Positions 26,917-35,028 of a stretch of DNA of 45,413 nucleotides are shown here, piece after piece. The DNA comes from 14-2 sp963628035 (GTDB lineage Bacteria > Bacillota > Clostridia > Lachnospirales > Lachnospiraceae): contig CAVGED010000113.1 of NCBI GenBank assembly GCA_963628035.1, positions 1-45,413 of the forward strand. The letters are read 5' to 3'. The stretch's first letter is position 1; the number at the start of each line of letters is the position of its first letter. The notes under the pieces were generated by a model that searched no databases, was not told the origin of the DNA, and worked only from the letters and a program-made list of their open reading frames with translations. The position numbers were made by a program, and so were the translations under genes.

Positions 26917-27852
26917 TTACATACCCATCTGTGCAGCAACCTCAGCTGCGAAGTCTTCCTGCTTCTTCTCAAGACCTTCGCCGGTCTCAAAGCGTACGAA
27001 ACGCTTCACCGTCACTGTGGTGCCTACCGCCTTAGATACCTGCTCTAAGTACTTGCCAACGGTCTGCTTGCCGTCCTCTGCCTTAACATAGATCTGATCT
27101 ACCAGGCAGATCTCCTTCAGCTCCTTGTTCACACGGCCTTCAATCATACCATTGATGACCTTCTCCGGCTTCTGGGACTCCTTGGGATCATTCATGATCT
27201 GTGCCAGCAGGATCTCCTTCTCATGAGCAACATAGTCCTCACTGATTTCTGCTCTGGACACATACTTGGGGCTCAAAGCTGCAACCTGCATAGCGATGTT
27301 GGTCAGAGCTTCCTTCACTTCATCGTCCACAACTGCTGTCTCAGCCTCTACGATAACGCCGATACGTCCGCCGCCATGGATATAGGAAACAACACAGCCA
27401 TTCTCTGCGGTAACCTTCTCAAATCTGCGGATATTCAGATTCTCACCGATCACTGCAACCTTCTCTACCAGCGCTTCCTTTACAGTCTTGCTGGGATCCG
27501 CCTTCCAGCTCTCAGCCAGGAACGCATCCATATCCTTTGCATCACTTGCAACTGCCTGCTCTGCAACTGCCTGTACGAATTCACGGAAGGTCTCATTCTT
27601 GGCAACGAAGTCTGTCTCGGAATTCACTTCCACAACAGCTGCTACCTGATCGCCCTGTAATGCAACGGTGCAAAGACCTTCTGCTGCGATTCTTCCAGCC
27701 TTCTTCTCAGCCTTCGCCTGCCCGTTCTTTCTCAAAAATTCAACTGCGGCATCCATATCACCATTGGTCTCTGTCAACGCCTTCTTGCAGTCCATCATAC
27801 CTGCGCCGGTCATCTCGCGCAGTTCCTTTACCATTGCTGCTGTAATAGCCAT
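26917..27852 (-). CDS. tsf: Elongation factor Ts
   Basis: 311 residues. The N-terminal UBA-like segment reads VKELREMTGAGMMDCKKAL, and the EF-Tu-contacting core motif is SETDFVAKNETF. It regenerates EF-Tu-GTP. It is encoded 20 bp after rpsB on the same transcript, as usual. Confidence 0.97.
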   Translation of the reverse strand: MAITAAMVKELREMTGAGMMDCKKALTETNGDMDAAVEFLRKNGQAKAEKKAGRIAAEGLCTVALQGDQVAAVVEVNSETDFVAKNETFREFVQAVAEQAVASDAKDMDAFLAESWKADPSKTVKEALVEKVAVIGENLNIRRFEKVTAENGCVVSYIHGGGRIGVIVEAETAVVDDEVKEALTNIAMQVAALSPKYVSRAEISEDYVAHEKEILLAQIMNDPKESQKPEKVINGMIEGRVNKELKEICLVDQIYVKAEDGKQTVGKYLEQVSKAVGTTVTVKRFVRFETGEGLEKKQEDFAAEVAAQMGM

Positions 27853-27872
27853 TTATCCTACCTCCAGATTAA

Positions 27873-28637
27873 TTACTCTTCAACTGCTTCTTCCACTTCT
27901 TCAGCTGCCTCATAGGCTTCCTCTGCTTCATAAGCCTCGCCATCGTTCTCGATGGTTCCCTGGTTCGCCTCGATCACGGCATCTGCCATTCTGGAAACGA
28001 TCAGCTTAACGGCACGAATTGCATCATCATTACCGGGAATCACATAATCAAGCTCTTCCGGATCGCAGTTGGTATCAGCGATACCGATCAGAGTAATGCC
28101 AAGTGTATGTGCCTCCTGTACGCAGATTCTCTCCTTCTTCGGGTCAACGACAAAGATCGCATCCGGCAGACGCTTCATATCCTTGATACCGCCAAGGTTC
28201 TTCTCCAGCTTCTCCCACTCCTTGCGAAGTGCGATTACTTCCTTCTTGGGCAGAACATCAAAGGTTCCGTCCTCTGCCATGGTCTCGATTGCCTTCAGTC
28301 TTCCGATACGGCTCTGGATGGTCTTGAAGTTGGTCAGCATACCGCCCAGCCAACGCTCGTTCACATAGAACATTCCGCAGCGCTCTGCCTCGGACTTGAT
28401 GGCATCCTGCGCCTGCTTCTTGGTTCCTACAAAAAGAATGGTGCCGCCCTCGGCTGCGATATCGGATACGGCCTTGTAAGCCTGATCCACCATGCCTACA
28501 GACTTCTGCAGATCAATGATATAGATACCATTTCTCTCCGTGTAGATGTAGGGAGCCATTTTAGGATTCCATCTTCTTGTCTGATGTCCGAAATGAACAC
28601 CTGCCTCCAGTAACTGCTTCATTGAAATAACACTCAT
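27873..28637 (-). CDS. rpsB: 30S ribosomal protein S2
   Basis: 254 residues. Motifs: LLEAGVHFGHQTRRWNPKM at the N-terminus, FVGTKKQAQDAI, RWLGGMLTNF, and DTNCDPEELDYVIPGNDDAIRAV. The last ~27 residues are an acidic Glu/Ala/Tyr tail (ending EEVEEAVEE), longer than in many S2 proteins. CGGAGGT precedes the ATG. The leader upstream is long and structured, so autoregulation by S2 is plausible. Confidence 0.97.
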   Translation of the reverse strand: MSVISMKQLLEAGVHFGHQTRRWNPKMAPYIYTERNGIYIIDLQKSVGMVDQAYKAVSDIAAEGGTILFVGTKKQAQDAIKSEAERCGMFYVNERWLGGMLTNFKTIQSRIGRLKAIETMAEDGTFDVLPKKEVIALRKEWEKLEKNLGGIKDMKRLPDAIFVVDPKKERICVQEAHTLGITLIGIADTNCDPEELDYVIPGNDDAIRAVKLIVSRMADAVIEANQGTIENDGEAYEAEEAYEAAEEVEEAVEE

Positions 28638-28666
28638 TTTCTTTACCTCCGTTGGTTATTTTCCTC

Positions 28667-28767
28667 CATACGCCTCGCCCCTGAAAGAAACCATAAGGCA
28701 CCATCCTCCAAGTCTGCGTATGTGTTTGCTTATTCGCCACAAAAGAAAGTCCGCAAAGCGCACTTTC
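28667..28767 (-). ncRNA. Candidate structured 5' leader of rpsB
   Basis: Between the promoter and rpsB the transcript can fold into a 10-bp hairpin with one mismatch and a UUU loop (28745-28767; GAAAGUGCGC pairing with GCGGACUUUC). A second stem pairs CAUACGC (28716-28722) with GCGUAUG (28667-28673) around 42 nt. The second stem ends 29 nt before the start codon. This resembles ribosomal-protein leader organisation; no named family is assigned. Confidence 0.5.
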
Positions 28768-28782
28768 TCCGTTGACTTTTGG

Positions 28783-28811
28783 ATTATATCATAGGAATGC
28801 TTACAGCGCAA
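28783..28811 (-). promoter_or_regulatory. Promoter of rpsB-tsf
   Basis: -35 TTGCGC (28806-28811), 17-bp spacer, -10 TATAAT (28783-28788), about 150 bp before the rpsB start. Confidence 0.75.
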
Positions 28812-28821
28812 GCTTTTTTTG

Positions 28822-28859
28822 AAAAAAGTTCATGCCTTTGCGGGTGGCGTGGGCTGAAC
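28822..28859 (-). terminator. Terminator made from palindromic repeat copy D
   Basis: The minus strand reads GTTCAGCC, 15 nt, GGCATGAAC, then TTTTTT (28822-28827). The stem is the repeat's GTTCA/TGAAC arms plus GCC/GGC, so this copy of the interspersed palindrome doubles as the intrinsic terminator of the NlpC/P60 gene, 10 bp after its stop. Its GGCGTGGGCTGAAC half matches copies C and E. Confidence 0.75.
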
Positions 28860-28869
28860 GATTTTCTCC

Positions 28870-29997
28870 TTAGTCCCCCAGCAGTCGCACCACTCTGGCC
28901 GGTGTGCGGTAATATGCATTGGAGATCTTGATACCGGATCTCGGATTGCTGGCATGCACCACTTGTCCGTTTCCGATATAAATAGCCACATGGTTGATGC
29001 TGCCGCCGCCGCTGTAGAAGAACAAATCTCCCGGTCTCGCCTCGGAGCTGCTGATCTTCTTGCCGTAGGTCGCCTGCAGGCTGGCCTTGTGCGGCAGTGA
29101 GATGCTGTATTTCGCAAATATCTTCATGGTAAAGCCGGAGCAGTCAGCTCCGTTCGTCAGGCTGGTTCCGCCCCAGACATATGGATTACCGATAAACTGG
29201 CAGGCGTAATTCACCAGTGAAACACGCACGTCAGACACACCCTTGCCATATGTCGCCTCTGAGAGCGTCATGGCCTTGGGCAGCTGTTCCGAAATCTCCA
29301 CCAGATCTGCGTGTACATAACAGATATCCCTGTCCAGTCGCACCTTGATCCATTCTCCCAGATCTTCAACCACTTCTATCTCTTCTCCCTGGGGCATGGA
29401 TGTCTGGACAGCACAGTCCATATTGGGTTCCACACGCAGATTGACCGACGATCCAAGAATGGTGGCAACTACTGACTTCGCCTCATTGGCTCTCTGTGCC
29501 GCCGCCTCTCCTGTCAGCAGATACTCCGCCTTCACATAGCCGGTGACCTTCCCGGACTGAATCTTGTACCATTCGCCAGCCGTCTCTAAGATCTCACATC
29601 CGCCATTCTTCGGGAGCTTACCTGCCAGCTTCTGATCCTCTCCGGCGCCTTCCCGGATATTCAGATGGCTCTCTACATTCGCCACTCCCAGATTGGTATA
29701 GCCACAGATCTTTGCAGCTTCCGCCGCCCGCGCAGCCTCTTCTGCCTGTGCCTGTACGGCCGCAGCCTCTCTGGCAATCGCCTCCTCTGTAATCTCCTGA
29801 ACTGTATTCAAAGCCATCGCAGTAAGCGGTGCGAACCCCGCCGACTTGGAAGCGCTGGTCCTCGCTGCCAGATAATCTCCCAAAGCCGCTGTGATTCCCG
29901 CATTCAAGCCGCTGGCAGCCTGCGCCGGTAATGAAAATCCAACCAGCATCACACACGCCAGTCCTGCAGCCGCGATACGCTGTCTAATGCCCTTCAT
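28870..29997 (-). CDS. Secreted NlpC/P60 peptidoglycan endopeptidase with two SH3b domains
   Basis: 375 residues. A signal peptide (LACVMLVGFSLPAQAAS; cleavage after AQA near residue 28) is followed by an Ala/Glu-rich helical segment, two bacterial SH3 domains (~105-160 and ~178-235) and a C-terminal NlpC/P60 domain. The catalytic triad is C286 in GADCSGFT, H336 in INHVAIY and H348 in VVHAS. It should cut D-Glu-meso-DAP-type stem peptides in the wall. AGGAGG lies 8 nt before the ATG at 29997, which excludes the 23-codon extension. It has its own consensus promoter and terminator, so it is monocistronic. Confidence 0.93.
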   Translation of the reverse strand: MKGIRQRIAAAGLACVMLVGFSLPAQAASGLNAGITAALGDYLAARTSASKSAGFAPLTAMALNTVQEITEEAIAREAAAVQAQAEEAARAAEAAKICGYTNLGVANVESHLNIREGAGEDQKLAGKLPKNGGCEILETAGEWYKIQSGKVTGYVKAEYLLTGEAAAQRANEAKSVVATILGSSVNLRVEPNMDCAVQTSMPQGEEIEVVEDLGEWIKVRLDRDICYVHADLVEISEQLPKAMTLSEATYGKGVSDVRVSLVNYACQFIGNPYVWGGTSLTNGADCSGFTMKIFAKYSISLPHKASLQATYGKKISSSEARPGDLFFYSGGGSINHVAIYIGNGQVVHASNPRSGIKISNAYYRTPARVVRLLGD

Positions 29998-30037
29998 AAA
30001 TCCTGCCTCCTGAACAAACCTTCTTTCAATGTATAGC

Positions 30038-30066
30038 ATTATAACAATACCAGAATAACCTGTCAA
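30038..30066 (-). promoter_or_regulatory. Consensus sigma-A promoter of the NlpC/P60 gene
   Basis: -35 TTGACA (30061-30066) and -10 TATAAT (30038-30043) with a 17-bp spacer, a perfect match at both boxes. Just upstream TGTAACA occurs twice, 11 bp apart (30073-30079, 30084-30090), the second copy entering palindrome E. Confidence 0.9.
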
Positions 30067-30084
30067 TAGTTTTGTAACATTTAT

Positions 30085-30132
30085 GTAACAGTTCGTAGGT
30101 CCCTTTGCGAATGGCGTGTGCTGAACTATTGC
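30085..30132 (-). repeat. Interspersed palindromic repeat, copy E (48 bp)
   Basis: The arms are GTAACAGTTC (30085-30094) and GAACTATTGC (30123-30132). The inner CCCTTTGCGAATGGCGTG resembles copy D (CCTTTGCGGGTGGCGTG). It starts 5 bp after the stop of the phosphate transporter gene and just upstream of the next promoter. Confidence 0.8.
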
Positions 30133-30137
30133 AATAC

Positions 30138-31772
30138 CTACTCCTCTTCATCCTCCTCCGGATCCTTATCCAGAATTGAAAATGCAATATTCGTTGCATG
30201 GTCTGCTATACGCTCCAGTCCGGTAAGCATATCCGTGTATACCACGCCCGCCTTCGGTGAGCATTTTCCCTTGGAGAGACGCTTGATATGGGAGCTCTGC
30301 AGCTTGCGTTCCATCTCGTCGATCTCCCGCTCCAGCTCCAGGATCCGGTTCAGATTTGCCTGGTTCTCCGTAAGGAACATCTCCATAGACAGTGCCAGGA
30401 TCTCTTTTACCTTGTCATACATCTCAGCCAGCCGCTTGGCAGCCTTCTTGCTCAGCTCCAGCTCATTATCCAGGAAGTTTTCCGCCGCATCTGCGAAATT
30501 CTCTGCATGATCGCCAATCCGCTCGATATCAATAACCACATGGAACAGCGCACCGATCCGCAGAGCATCGGACACCGGAAGTTCCTGCTGGTTGATCTTC
30601 ACCAGGTAATCCGTGATCTCCCTGCTTAAGAAATCAATCCGCTTCTCCACCTGATAAACCTGATTGCACTTCTCCGCATCACGCTCAAAGAAGGCATCCA
30701 CGGAGCTCTGCAGATTCTTCATGGCAAGCTGCCCCATATCTTCAATCTCATGAACCGCTTCAACCATGGCCGTGGCAGGCGAATAAACGGTATGCTTTCC
30801 GATATAATGAAGCTCCATCTCTTCCTCCTTGGGATCTTCGCCCGGAATGATCAGTCTTGTCAGCTTCACAATTCCATTTCCGAATGGGAAGAGAACAATC
30901 ACCTGGAACACCTTAAACAACGTATGGGCGTTCGCCACGCAATGTCCCGGATCTCCGCCTGAGATCGAACGGATAAAGCCTTCTACATATTTCATGCCAA
31001 AGGCAAGTATCACAGACAGGATCACCGTTCCGATCACATTGAACAGGAAATGGATCATAGCCGCCCGCTTTGCCTCTTTCTTTCCACTCAGGCCTGCCAG
31101 CAGCGCCGATACACAGGCACCGATATTGCAGCCCAGGATGATAAAGAAGCACATGGGAAGCCCGATCAGCTCCTGCCTTGCAAGCAATAGCAGAATACTC
31201 ACCGTCACGGAAGAGCTCTGGATCGCGGCTGTCACCACCGTTCCCAAAAGGATTGCCAGCAATGGATTCTTAAGACTTGCGAACATATTAAGAACTGCCT
31301 GGGAATCCTTCAAGCTCGCCATGGAGTCTGACATGATGTTCAATCCCATAAACAGTACGCCAAAGCCCAGGATCACTTCCCCGACTTTCCGAACAATCGG
31401 CTTCTTCATGAACATGATCATGATAACACCGACAAACAGGAACAACGGTGCAATCTTCGACAGATCCAGCGACACAAGCTGGGAGGTAATGGTAGTACCG
31501 ATATTCGCACCCATGATAATGCCGACCGCCTGGCTAAGTGACATCAGCCCCGCATTTACAAAGCTGACTACCATGACAGTAGCTGCGCTGGAGGACTGGA
31601 TGATGGCTGTAAATACAGCTCCCACCACCACTGCCACAAACCGATTCTTGGTCATAACCTCAAGAAATCCACGAAGCTTCGCGCCGGCCGCCTTCTCCAT
31701 GCCTTCGCTCATCATTTTCATTCCCAACAGGAATAAGCCCAAACCACCCAGTAATGTTAAAATGATACTCAT
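30138..31772 (-). CDS. Na/Pi cotransporter family protein with PhoU-like tail
   Basis: 544 residues. Two Na/Pi-cotransporter repeats carry the QSSSA/QSS signatures (FTAIIQSSSAATVMVV near residue 60 and VTAAIQSSSVTVSILL near 170). The C-terminal ~200 residues form a PhoU-type helical domain with ERIGDHAENFAD and ERIADHATN. It probably moves phosphate with sodium, regulated by its PhoU domain. The start forms an ATGA overlap with the ribF stop. It ends the rimP operon, followed by palindrome E rather than a clear U-tract terminator. Confidence 0.93.
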   Translation of the reverse strand: MSIILTLLGGLGLFLLGMKMMSEGMEKAAGAKLRGFLEVMTKNRFVAVVVGAVFTAIIQSSSAATVMVVSFVNAGLMSLSQAVGIIMGANIGTTITSQLVSLDLSKIAPLFLFVGVIMIMFMKKPIVRKVGEVILGFGVLFMGLNIMSDSMASLKDSQAVLNMFASLKNPLLAILLGTVVTAAIQSSSVTVSILLLLARQELIGLPMCFFIILGCNIGACVSALLAGLSGKKEAKRAAMIHFLFNVIGTVILSVILAFGMKYVEGFIRSISGGDPGHCVANAHTLFKVFQVIVLFPFGNGIVKLTRLIIPGEDPKEEEMELHYIGKHTVYSPATAMVEAVHEIEDMGQLAMKNLQSSVDAFFERDAEKCNQVYQVEKRIDFLSREITDYLVKINQQELPVSDALRIGALFHVVIDIERIGDHAENFADAAENFLDNELELSKKAAKRLAEMYDKVKEILALSMEMFLTENQANLNRILELEREIDEMERKLQSSHIKRLSKGKCSPKAGVVYTDMLTGLERIADHATNIAFSILDKDPEEDEEE

Positions 31773-32710
31773 AAATCTCTCCTCTTGTAATCCTTCAGAT
31801 ATACGTTTTCCTTTTCTATGTCTCTGGTCATCTGCGTCTTCAGTTCCGTGAGGGAATCAAATTTCTGCTCACTCCGCAGGAAAGACAGAAGCGCTACATC
31901 GATTTCTTTCCCATACAGATCCTCTTGAAAATCCAAAATATACGTTTCGATACCTATGGGGTTCTCTCCTTCTATGGTAGGCTTTCGGCCCACGTTGGAG
32001 ATTCCGTCAAGGCACCTGCCCCCGATCATCACTCTGGAGGCATAGACGCCAAAGGGCGGCAGAAGCTTTTCCGCCGGAGGCAGAAGATTCACCGTCGGGA
32101 ATCCAAGTTCATGTCCGATCCGTCTCCCGTGTACCACGGTTCCTCTTATGAAATACTCATATCCCAGCAGCATATTGGCGCGTTCCATATGTCCGGCCCT
32201 GATCTCCTCCCGGATAAAGGTACTGCTGATATCCCGGTTCTCATACTGCTTTTTCTCCACAATGATCGTCTCATAGCCGTATACAGGAGCCAGGCGTTCC
32301 AGCGTCTTATAATCTCCGCTCCGGTTATGTCCGAAGTGAAAATCACGGCCTGCCACGATACATTTCACATGCAACCGCTCCACAAGCAGCCGCACGAAAT
32401 CCTCCGGTTCCATAGAGCGCACCCGGTCATTGAACGGATACTCAATGAGATAATCGATACCGATCCGTGAAAAGATGGCTTCCTTCTCCGCATTTGTCGT
32501 CAACACACTGGACTGCCCGCCCTCAACCAATGCCTTCGGAGGGATATCAAAGGTGAACATCACCGCTGCAAGCCCTTCCTGCTTCTTGCGCAGCATCTCT
32601 GTCAACAGCAGCTTGTGTCCCATATGGAGGCCGTCAAACTTTCCCAAGGATATAACGGTAGGTTCTTGAATCCGAATGCTCGTTGTTTCACGTATGTATT
32701 CCATTTTCAC
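31769..32710 (-). CDS. ribF: Bifunctional riboflavin kinase / FAD synthetase
   Basis: 313 residues. The N-terminal FMN adenylyltransferase domain has SLGKFDGLHMGHKLLL and VAGRDFHFGHNRSGD plus ISSTFIRE; the C-terminal riboflavin kinase domain has GTVVHGRRIGHELGFPTVNL. The enzyme makes FMN and FAD. The first codon is GTG at 32710, 5 nt after AAGGA and one base behind the truB stop; an ATG two codons later (32704) is an alternative start. Confidence 0.95.
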   Translation of the reverse strand: MKMEYIRETTSIRIQEPTVISLGKFDGLHMGHKLLLTEMLRKKQEGLAAVMFTFDIPPKALVEGGQSSVLTTNAEKEAIFSRIGIDYLIEYPFNDRVRSMEPEDFVRLLVERLHVKCIVAGRDFHFGHNRSGDYKTLERLAPVYGYETIIVEKKQYENRDISSTFIREEIRAGHMERANMLLGYEYFIRGTVVHGRRIGHELGFPTVNLLPPAEKLLPPFGVYASRVMIGGRCLDGISNVGRKPTIEGENPIGIETYILDFQEDLYGKEIDVALLSFLRSEQKFDSLTELKTQMTRDIEKENVYLKDYKRRDL

Positions 32711-32711
32711 G

Positions 32712-33617
32712 TCATTCCTTTTCCAAAAAAATCTTTACCGGCTTAAAATCATGTTCCTTGTCCTGATAGCTGTATATCCCGGCAAATCTTCCGGCAGAAT
32801 CGTAAATGCGTACTTCCCGCGCGTTCTTTCCATCCGCCGTTTGTATCAGTCCTTCCGCCGGGATACGGTTTCCGTTTTCCAGAGCCTTCTGAAATTCCGC
32901 CTTCACGAAAGCCTCCGGGAGCCTCTGGAAAAGCTTGTCCACCGGAAGGATCAGGTTCTCTGCCCGGCCTTCCCGCACCGCTTCCTCCAGTTGCCCTAAG
33001 GTCACGCTGTCCTCCAGCTTAAAATCCGCCACCCGGATTCGTGTCAGATGCTCCATACATGCTCCGCAGCCCAGCCGCTCACCAATATCATGGCAAAGAG
33101 TGCGGATATAAGTGCCCTTGGAACAATTTACTGTCATGGTGACCCTCGGAAGTTCCACTCGTTCAATGGCGATGTCATGGATCTTAATCCTTCTCGGCTG
33201 CCGCTCTACTTCTTTTCCTGCCCTGGCCAGATCACAAAGCTTCTTTCCGTTGACCTTCAATGCCGAATACATGGGCGGAATCTGGTCGTAATCCCCCATA
33301 AAAGCAAGGATAGCCGCCCGCACCTCTGCTTCTGTACAGTCTACTTCCTGCCGACTTAAAACCGTTCCGCTCGTGTCCTGGGTATCGGTAACCGTCCCCA
33401 GTAGCATATCACAGCGGTAGACCTTGTCCTTATCGGTAAGAAGCTCGCAGACCTTTGTTGCCTTGCCCAGGCATACCGGCAGAACTCCCACGGCTGCCGG
33501 GTCTAAGGTCCCGGTATGGCCGATCTTCTTCTGTCCCAGGATTCCACGCATCTTCGCAACCACGTCATGGGAGGTAAATCCTGCTTCCTTATATATATTG
33601 ATGATACCGTTTAACAT
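32712..33617 (-). CDS. truB: tRNA pseudouridine(55) synthase
   Basis: 301 residues. The catalytic motif is GHTGTLDPAAVGVLPV; other TruB blocks are KVYRCDMLLGTVTDTQD, YSALKVNGKKL and CSKGTYIRTLCHDIG. It modifies U55 in the T-loop of tRNAs. The start overlaps the nrnA stop by 7 bp. Confidence 0.96.
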   Translation of the reverse strand: MLNGIINIYKEAGFTSHDVVAKMRGILGQKKIGHTGTLDPAAVGVLPVCLGKATKVCELLTDKDKVYRCDMLLGTVTDTQDTSGTVLSRQEVDCTEAEVRAAILAFMGDYDQIPPMYSALKVNGKKLCDLARAGKEVERQPRRIKIHDIAIERVELPRVTMTVNCSKGTYIRTLCHDIGERLGCGACMEHLTRIRVADFKLEDSVTLGQLEEAVREGRAENLILPVDKLFQRLPEAFVKAEFQKALENGNRIPAEGLIQTADGKNAREVRIYDSAGRFAGIYSYQDKEHDFKPVKIFLEKE

Positions 33618-34561
33618 AATTGTTTTTTCGCCTCTGCACAGATCTTCCCGATGATATCCTCCGCAGTTCCTTCCATATCGGCGCCCGCTGCACGGACATG
33701 TCCGCCGCCGCCAAAGGTCACAGCAATATCTGCCACGTTGACTTTGTCGTTGGAACGCATGCTGAGCTTGAACCTGCCGGGCTCCAGCTCGTAAAGGAAC
33801 AAGGCCAGTTCCACATCTTTGGTGACCCGTAACTGGCTGACAATGCCGTCCAGGTGCTTGGGAAGCACCTCAAATTCCGCCATATCCGCCATAGTAACAT
33901 AGCTTGCAATACACGCACCATCCAGGTAAAGCTTGCTGTCCATCAGCGCCTTTCCCATGATACGATTCTGGTTGTAGGTCTTCGTGTAGAAGGTCTCATC
34001 TATGATCCTTGTAAAATCAATGCCCCTCTCCATCAGCTTTCCGGCAATGTTCATGGTCCTTGCCGATGTGGAGCTGTACTGAAATACGCCGGTGTCATGA
34101 ACGATCCCGGTATAGATGCATTCCGCGATCTCTTTTGTGATCTTCTCCTCTTCCAGAAGGGTAAAGATCAGCTCCGACGTAGAACTCACCTCCGGGAATA
34201 CATGATTCACATCTGCGAAACTGCCATTGCTGATATGATGATCGATACAGACTGTCTTTTTCGCAGTCTCAAAATACTTGATGAACGCACCGGGACGCAG
34301 GGTGTCGGAGCAGTCCTGGACAATGCAAAGGTCATAGCAGATATCCGCATCCTGATTATTGCAGATCTGATCTGCACCCTTTAAAAAACGAAAGATATTG
34401 GGAACAGGCTCCAGATATACCTGTGCCTGCACACCCGGAAACCAGGTATTGATATAGTTCCAGGTGGCCAGGCAGGAGCCCACGCAGTCGCCGTCCGGGC
34501 GCACATGACCCAGGATGGCGACGGTAGAAACATGTTCTAATAATGATGATAATTTATCCAT
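33611..34561 (-). CDS. nrnA: DHH-family oligoribonuclease / pAp phosphatase
   Basis: 316 residues. DHH phosphoesterase motifs: GHVRPDGDCVGS (21-29 region), the DHH triplet at 107-109 in CIDHHISNGSF, and the DHHA1 motif GGGGHVRAAGADM at the C-terminus. NrnA degrades nanoRNAs and 3'-phosphoadenosine 5'-phosphate in Firmicutes. It is placed between rbfA and truB, the usual Firmicute order. Confidence 0.93.
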   Translation of the reverse strand: MDKLSSLLEHVSTVAILGHVRPDGDCVGSCLATWNYINTWFPGVQAQVYLEPVPNIFRFLKGADQICNNQDADICYDLCIVQDCSDTLRPGAFIKYFETAKKTVCIDHHISNGSFADVNHVFPEVSSTSELIFTLLEEEKITKEIAECIYTGIVHDTGVFQYSSTSARTMNIAGKLMERGIDFTRIIDETFYTKTYNQNRIMGKALMDSKLYLDGACIASYVTMADMAEFEVLPKHLDGIVSQLRVTKDVELALFLYELEPGRFKLSMRSNDKVNVADIAVTFGGGGHVRAAGADMEGTAEDIIGKICAEAKKQLC

Positions 34562-34599
34562 AAAATACCTCTTTCACATGCTCTGACAGCTCCGGCGTC

Positions 34600-34989
34600 C
34601 TACTCGCCGTCGTCCGCTTCCGGCTCCCCGCTCTCGTCCTTCCGGTTCACCTCATCGATCAGCTTCGACATGTTCACGCCATACTCGATGGACTGATCCA
34701 GAATAAAGCGGATCTGTGGCGTATTGCGCAGGTTAATGCTCCTTGCCAGTTCCCGGCGGATGAAGCCCTCTGCGCTCTTTAAACCTGCAAGGGTATCCTT
34801 CTGGGACTGCTCATCCCCCAGTACGCTGATATAAGCCTTGCAGCTCTTCAAGTCCGGAGCCACCTCCACCGCAACCACGCTGGTCAGCGGGTTGATACGC
34901 GGATCCTTGATCTCTCCGCGTATGATATTGCTCAGCTCCCGCATGACCTCGCCGTTGATCCTGGTGTTTTTAATACTGTTTTTTCTCAT
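34600..34989 (-). CDS. rbfA: Ribosome-binding factor A
   Basis: 129 residues with the single KH-like fold of RbfA: RINGEVMRELSNIIRGEIKDPR at the N-terminus, AYISVLGDEQ, and LRNTPQIRFILDQSIEYG. It assists 16S rRNA 5'-end maturation and 30S assembly. The last residues are acidic. It lies 39 bp after infB. Confidence 0.95.
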   Translation of the reverse strand: MRKNSIKNTRINGEVMRELSNIIRGEIKDPRINPLTSVVAVEVAPDLKSCKAYISVLGDEQSQKDTLAGLKSAEGFIRRELARSINLRNTPQIRFILDQSIEYGVNMSKLIDEVNRKDESGEPEADDGE

Positions 34990-35028
34990 TTTTATTCCTC
35001 AGACTTTCTGTCTATGACATACCAGCTA

